From Candidatus Atribacteria bacterium (GTDB lineage: Bacteria; Atribacterota; Phoenicimicrobiia; Phoenicimicrobiales; Stramentimicrobiaceae), in NCBI GenBank assembly GCA_016934875.1, contig JAFGSC010000339.1, forward strand, positions 1 to 7,472: a DNA stretch of 7,472 nt. Reading direction: 5' to 3'. Below are positions 6,550 through 7,472 of this stretch, in pieces (positions within the stretch are counted from its first letter, which is position 1; every line of letters begins with the position of its first letter). The position numbers and the translations under genes were made by a program. The notes below the pieces were generated by a model. The model made no database searches. It was not told the origin of the DNA and saw only the letters and a list, made by a program, of their open reading frames with translations.

Positions 6550-7472
6550 TCACTTAGTTCTGGGTTTCTGAATTTCACTAAAACCAGATGATGGTTCTTC
6601 GGTAAAAAGAGTAATACTCTCTTGATTAAAAGCTACATGGTTATCGTTAGGTGATATACGTTCTACTCTAAAGAAAAAAGTAGTAGCTCCGGCTATGAAA
6701 GACCTCGGAATAGTTACCAAACCATGACAAGTGTAACCAACAGGGTCGTTTGAGAGTGATACATTCGGCAAAGTAACATCTACAGTTTGTAAGACTCCTC
6801 CCATTGAGCCACTACCTGGAAACCCATAAATAAGCTTAAACATGGCAGGAAAACCTTTTCCACCATTACTTCGGTTGGTCGCCAAAGCAGTCATGTCAAG
6901 GGTTAAGTCAGTATTTCCTGATGGAATATTTTCGAAGGTCCATTCCGCATATTGCTGTAGGGAAGAATCCCGCAGCCAGTACCAACCCTGGATTAGGTTA
7001 CCATTCGACCTAAACCTATCGGCAGTGAATCCTTCTGCAGAACCAGATTGAGATTGGTCTATCTGACCAGATGGATAACCGGAGATATTTATGGAAAGTT
7101 GATAATCTCCTTCTCCTGATGAACGGGTAACTTTGATTCCCCAAATTCCACTGTCATCAGCTGTGTGCTGAAGAGTTGTCATATTGCCCTGAGGGGTTGG
7201 TGAAAATGCTTTTGAAGAAGTAGATCCGGGTGGGTACAAGAAAAGCTTAAAATTAGCTTCAGGTGGCATAAAAAGTTGAAGACTTATAGTCTGCCCTTCA
7301 AAGAGGCGTATATTATACCAATCCACCTTATCTACCATATTTAAGAATCCAGTAAAGTCTCCAGGATAAAGAGCCATCGAATCCACAAAAGAATCTCCAG
7401 CATCGTGATTGCTTCCTGCATCATTTTGATTCTGAATATCCACTGAAAGCTGATAATTTCCCTCTCCGGAAG
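6550..7472 (-). CDS. Secreted tandem-PPC-domain protein, C-terminal part (5' end outside window)
   Basis: The frame is open to the window edge and ends at TGA (6552-6550), giving 306 visible residues. The visible part opens with SGEGNYQLSVDI, the last strand of one PPC domain. A second complete PPC domain follows (about residues 16-129): NDAGSNHDAG, a GFLNMVDKVDWYNI turn, EGQTISLQLF, NFKLFLYPPG, SGIWGIKVTR and SGEGDYQLSINI. These are the standard PPC landmarks, and the repeated SGEGxYQLS end shows the domains are tandem. A Ser/Gln/Gly linker leads to a C-terminal domain of about 145 residues, rich in beta strands and aromatic residues (GWYWLRDSSLQQYAEWTF, FPAMFKLIYGFPG, TTFFFRVERI), which looks like a beta-sandwich but matches no family I can name. 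PPC domains usually follow the catalytic domain of secreted peptidases (M4, M28, S8), so a catalytic part may lie upstream outside the window. The GTG at 7443 lies inside the first PPC motif and is not a real start. Confidence 0.85.
   Translation of the reverse strand, partial: SGEGNYQLSVDIQNQNDAGSNHDAGDSFVDSMALYPGDFTGFLNMVDKVDWYNIRLFEGQTISLQLFMPPEANFKLFLYPPGSTSSKAFSPTPQGNMTTLQHTADDSGIWGIKVTRSSGEGDYQLSINISGYPSGQIDQSQSGSAEGFTADRFRSNGNLIQGWYWLRDSSLQQYAEWTFENIPSGNTDLTLDMTALATNRSNGGKGFPAMFKLIYGFPGSGSMGGVLQTVDVTLPNVSLSNDPVGYTCHGLVTIPRSFIAGATTFFFRVERISPNDNHVAFNQESITLFTEEPSSGFSEIQKPRTK

Noticed and set aside
6842..7051. Plus-strand open frame inside the PPC-protein gene
   Set aside because: It is a shadow of the well-supported minus-strand domain.
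7441..7443. GTG as the start of the PPC protein
   Set aside because: The frame stays open to the window edge, and the codons before the GTG encode SGEGNYQLS, matching the closing strand of the next PPC domain, so the gene is 5'-truncated by the window.

Overview
The window is AT-rich bacterial DNA with every supported gene on the minus strand, so transcription runs from high to low coordinates. Each of the three complete or 5'-complete larger genes starts with a cleavable Sec signal peptide, and the fourth (open at the window edge) is built from domains typical of secreted proteins. No housekeeping gene, RNA gene, transposase, CRISPR array or phage gene was seen. Low GC, purine-rich Shine-Dalgarno sequences, GTG/TTG starts and many extracellular beta-sandwich domains suggest an uncultured or anaerobic low-GC bacterium. 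A diderm lineage such as Atribacterota or Halanaerobiales would fit, but the taxon is a guess and no marker gene is present.

Layout in transcription order: (1) 7472-6550, the C-terminal part of a secreted protein with tandem PPC (pre-peptidase C-terminal) domains followed by an unrecognised beta-rich domain; its 5' end lies outside the window. (2) 6448-6486, an imperfect 16-bp stem-loop in the gap after it. (3) 6301-5294, an exported protein with two PepSY-like repeats, then an NTF2-like (DUF4829-like) domain in the same frame after a TAA at 5617-5615; it reads as one gene split by a nonsense codon. (4) 5206-587, a 1539-residue secreted protein with an N-terminal transthyretin/CNA-B-like domain, a zinc metallopeptidase domain (HEYGH plus EGWAE), an Ig-like segment, two CARDB-like domains each with an acidic calcium-type loop, a PQQ-type beta-propeller and C-terminal Ig-like domains. 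(5) 388-302, a possible 28-residue hydrophobic peptide whose stop overlaps the start of the next gene. (6) 309-1, the N-terminal part of an exported PsbP/DUF1795-like protein cut off by the window edge.

The most interesting idea is functional. The large protease has no recognisable FTP/PepSY propeptide, the usual inhibitor/chaperone of M4/M36 zinc peptidases, while the gene immediately upstream encodes a separately secreted PepSY-like protein. The neighbouring PPC gene also carries a domain that usually rides on secreted peptidases. The locus may therefore be an extracellular proteolysis and surface-interaction cluster. This is inference from domain content and order, not shown directly.
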